Both the position numbers and the translations under genes were made by a program. Below the pieces are notes generated by a model. That model was not told the DNA's origin and did not search any database. It saw only the letters and a list, made by a program, of their open reading frames with translations. 64,000 nucleotides of DNA from Bradyrhizobium icense (GTDB taxonomy: Bacteria > Pseudomonadota > Alphaproteobacteria > Rhizobiales > Xanthobacteraceae), in the NCBI RefSeq assembly GCF_001693385.1, contig NZ_CP016428.1:7492001-7556000 (forward strand), read 5' to 3'. The first letter of the stretch is position 1; each line of letters starts with the position of its first letter. Below are positions 62,236-64,000 of the stretch, one piece after another.

Positions 62236-62842
62236 GATGTTCGACTCGCCTTTCTTATTGAATGGTTAACAATCGACGAACTTGGTTAACGAGTAATTAA
62301 TGCGAAGACCCGCGCTGCGCGCAGAAATCAGCGAAACCGGCGGCGAATCCGGCGCATTTGTGGCTGATTCATGCTGCTTATCGTGCGGAAGGCGCGCAAA
62401 AGCCTATGAAAACAGGGGTCGCGTGAGTTGTAGTTAACGCGGACTCAACTTACTTTCGTCATGTTTCCGACCTAAATTAGTCCTCGCGCGGCTCCAACAA
62501 ACTTATGTGTGCTGGCAGGCCTTTTCCGGTCTGGCAGCTCAATCCGTCGGGCAAGACGGACATTTGCCGGCAGGGGACGAGGCAGTGGAAGCCGTGAGCG
62601 TTGTGTGGTCGCGAGGTCCGATCTCGCAAACAGGTGTCGCCGGACGCAGGGACGACGCCGCGCATCTCGATTCAAATCTTCCAACCAAGCTCGATGGCGG
62701 ACGGAAAGCGGACGTCGATGATCCCGCGCGTCTCTTCCGCGACCTGGAACTCCTGTCCGATAGGTCCGCAGCCGTTTCGCCGCCAGATAATCCGCCGGGC
62801 AATCCGCCAAGTGTTCCGTCATGTGTCATGAGGAGTAAGGAT
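62236..62842. other. 607-base region upstream of minC, divergent promoter zone
   Basis: No convincing gene is seen in this stretch between divergent minC and the gene at 62843. Plus-strand frame continues from the downstream gene back to 62507, but the residues are low-complexity shadow-like. The region holds three GTTAAC motifs and the CtrA-type site. It is long enough for a regulatory RNA, but I see no clear hairpin-terminator pair. Confidence 0.45.
62286..62300. promoter_or_regulatory. CtrA-type binding site upstream of minC
   Basis: TTAA (62286-62289), CGAGTAA, TTAA (62297-62300) matches the CtrA consensus TTAA-N7-TTAA exactly. Two GGTTAAC motifs (62264-62270 and 62284-62290) and a GTTAAC at 62433-62438 are close. 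Cell-cycle control of minCD by CtrA is known in other alphaproteobacteria, so the site is plausible. Confidence 0.6.
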
Positions 62843-63391
62843 ATGAGTAGTGTGAGTGAGCAGGACCATATCAATCCCCGCGATCCCCTGTACTACGCGC
62901 CGCGCTCGCTACGTGAGCGGTCGGCTTCCCAGCGCGATGCGAGACCTGCGACGACGCCGTTTTCTCCGGCGTCGTTCGATACCCAGCTCGAGAGCGCCGT
63001 ATCGGATGCGCTGCGCCATCCCCTCGATCCCGAGATCATGCGCGAACCTCAACTGGAATCGAAGAAGGCGTTGTGGAGCGTCGCAGCCCGCTTTGGTGCC
63101 GCCATCGGCGTCTCGGCCCTCGTGGCACTGTTCTTCGTCATCGTCGTGCCGGGGTCGCGGCAGAGCGACGGTGAGCCGTCGACATCGGCCGGCATCGCTC
63201 AGTCGATCAGGGCAGCCCTGTTCCAATCCGGAGAGGCTTCGCCAAAGCCTGCAATCAACGAATTCCAGGCCCTTCTCGCCTCCACGCCACCGAGCGCTCC
63301 GCCTGCGTCCGAGCAGTCTCAGTTGCTCCAGCAATTCATGCAGTGGCGCGAGAAGCCGGACCCGGCGACGCCACAACGCACCAACCCATAA
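62843..63391 (+). CDS. Single-pass membrane protein of unknown function
   Basis: The 182-residue protein starts MSSVSEQDHINPRDPLYYAP and has one transmembrane segment (about 93-113, FGAAIGVSALVALFFVIVVP). The N-terminal part is Pro/Arg/Ser-rich and cytoplasmic; the C-terminal part contains FQALLASTPPSAPP. ATG 62843 follows GAGGAGTAAGGAT; ATG 62828 is an alternative. It is followed by the binding-protein gene, with which it may be cotranscribed. Not recognised. Confidence 0.75.
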   Translation: MSSVSEQDHINPRDPLYYAPRSLRERSASQRDARPATTPFSPASFDTQLESAVSDALRHPLDPEIMREPQLESKKALWSVAARFGAAIGVSALVALFFVIVVPGSRQSDGEPSTSAGIAQSIRAALFQSGEASPKPAINEFQALLASTPPSAPPASEQSQLLQQFMQWREKPDPATPQRTNP

Positions 63392-63458
63392 TCCAGATGG
63401 AGGAATGACAATGCCTGAGAACCGACTTTCCGCCATCTCGTTCTCAAGGAGTTTTGCC

Positions 63459-64000
63459 ATGACCTCGCACCGGATCGCCTTACTGGTCGGGGCCGTGCTC
63501 TTTGGTATCGCGGGCAGCGCCCAGGCTGCCGGCGACATTGCGATCGTGCGCGACCTTGCCGGCCGCGTCGGCCCCGTGATCGGTTCGGCCCAGGCCTGCC
63601 GCGACATTGCGCGCCCCCGCATCCAGACCATCGTCGACAAATTCTCACAGGTGATCCGGGAAGCCTCGTCGAACGAGGCGGAGCGTTCCGATCTCACCCA
63701 GGTGTTCGATCGCAGCGTCGCCGACGGCCGCGCCGCCATCAGCTCGGGCAAAATCGATTGCACCCGGGCCGACCGTCAGCTTGCCGATCTCGAACGCTCG
63801 ATCTCGGGGCCAAGTCTGTCCAGCGTCATCGGCCCGTCGCCGGCCGCCGCGGCAACCGCAGCGAACGCGGCGACCGCGCCGACGGCCCCGGTCCCGACCG
63901 GACCGCTGCCGCGCGGCATCGGTGAAAAGGAAATCCGCTTCGGCATCGCTGCTCCCTTCTCCGGGGCGGCCCGCGAGCTGGGACGCCAGATGAAGCTCGG
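63459..64000 (+). CDS. Amino-acid-type ABC binding protein (5' part, runs off the window)
   Basis: The frame is open to the last base. A signal peptide MTSHRIALLVGAVLFGIAGS ending near AQAAG starts at ATG 63459, which follows AAGGAG seven bases upstream; ATG 63411 with GGAGG is a second in-frame choice. About 140 residues of extra helical and Ala/Pro-rich sequence (RDLAGRVGPVIGSAQACRD and VPTGPLPRGIG) precede the binding-protein core FGIAAPFSGAARELGRQMKL, which matches the start of a Peripla_BP_6-type fold. The long N-terminal extension is unusual for this family. Confidence 0.75.
   Translation, partial: MTSHRIALLVGAVLFGIAGSAQAAGDIAIVRDLAGRVGPVIGSAQACRDIARPRIQTIVDKFSQVIREASSNEAERSDLTQVFDRSVADGRAAISSGKIDCTRADRQLADLERSISGPSLSSVIGPSPAAAATAANAATAPTAPVPTGPLPRGIGEKEIRFGIAAPFSGAARELGRQMKL

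Overview
The window is about 64 kb of high-GC DNA that reads as chromosome of a Bradyrhizobium-type alphaproteobacterium (order Hyphomicrobiales). The inference rests on the gene families (PEPxxWA-CTERM protein, AbrB-type permease, GFA enzymes, minCDE with a CtrA-type site, many small secreted Bradyrhizobium-style proteins), the dense packing, frequent GTG/TTG starts after good Shine-Dalgarno (SD) sequences, and dispersed palindromic repeats of the kind seen in bradyrhizobia. No insertion sequence, integrase, prophage, rRNA or CRISPR array was seen.

Layout. 1-7.7 kb: end of a DUF2855 gene, an FAD monooxygenase, an NHL-repeat protein, a LysR regulator facing a SnoaL-like protein, an HNH protein and a PEPxxWA-CTERM protein. 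7.8-9.9 kb: a groES-groEL operon. 10.2-16.6 kb: an acyl-CoA ligase, a trypsin/PDZ protein that has lost its whole catalytic triad, an esterase, and a membrane protein/ClpP-like protease/small membrane protein cluster. 16.6-22.4 kb: a DsbA-like protein, a frameshifted TauE/SafE permease, two hotdog thioesterases divergent from a TetR gene with twin operators, an AbrB-type permease and dsbB.

22.5-27.3 kb is the most interesting block. Next to a tRNA-Leu(CAA) gene lies a compact five-gene operon with the order and families of ptxABCDE, the phosphite uptake and oxidation system. Its dehydrogenase matches PtxD in all the catalytic residues I could map. Upstream are a PHO-box-like 18-mer and a perfect 10-3-10 palindrome, and a decayed tRNA-Leu-like fragment lies at the far end, so the block may be a transferred cassette.

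27.4-39.6 kb: a TPR-caspase protein coupled to a DUF3592 protein, a modular cell-wall hydrolase, an HxlR/SnoaL pair, a lone peptide-binding protein, an MpaB-type oxygenase, an MFS transporter, a lytic transglycosylase and small secreted proteins. 39.7-43 kb: tungstate transporter genes tupBCA and a divergent excisionase-type regulator with a binding-protein domain. 43-51 kb: small proteins, threonine ammonia-lyase, a response regulator/histidine kinase pair, and small secreted proteins. 51-60 kb: an EamA exporter divergent from a MocR regulator, a large MscS channel, nitronate monooxygenase, a second acyl-CoA ligase and a GFA protein. 60.4-62.2 kb: minCDE, with a CtrA-type site upstream. The window ends inside an amino-acid-type ABC binding protein gene.

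Functions, starts and sites were read by eye from motifs, frame and SD sequences. No database search was run.
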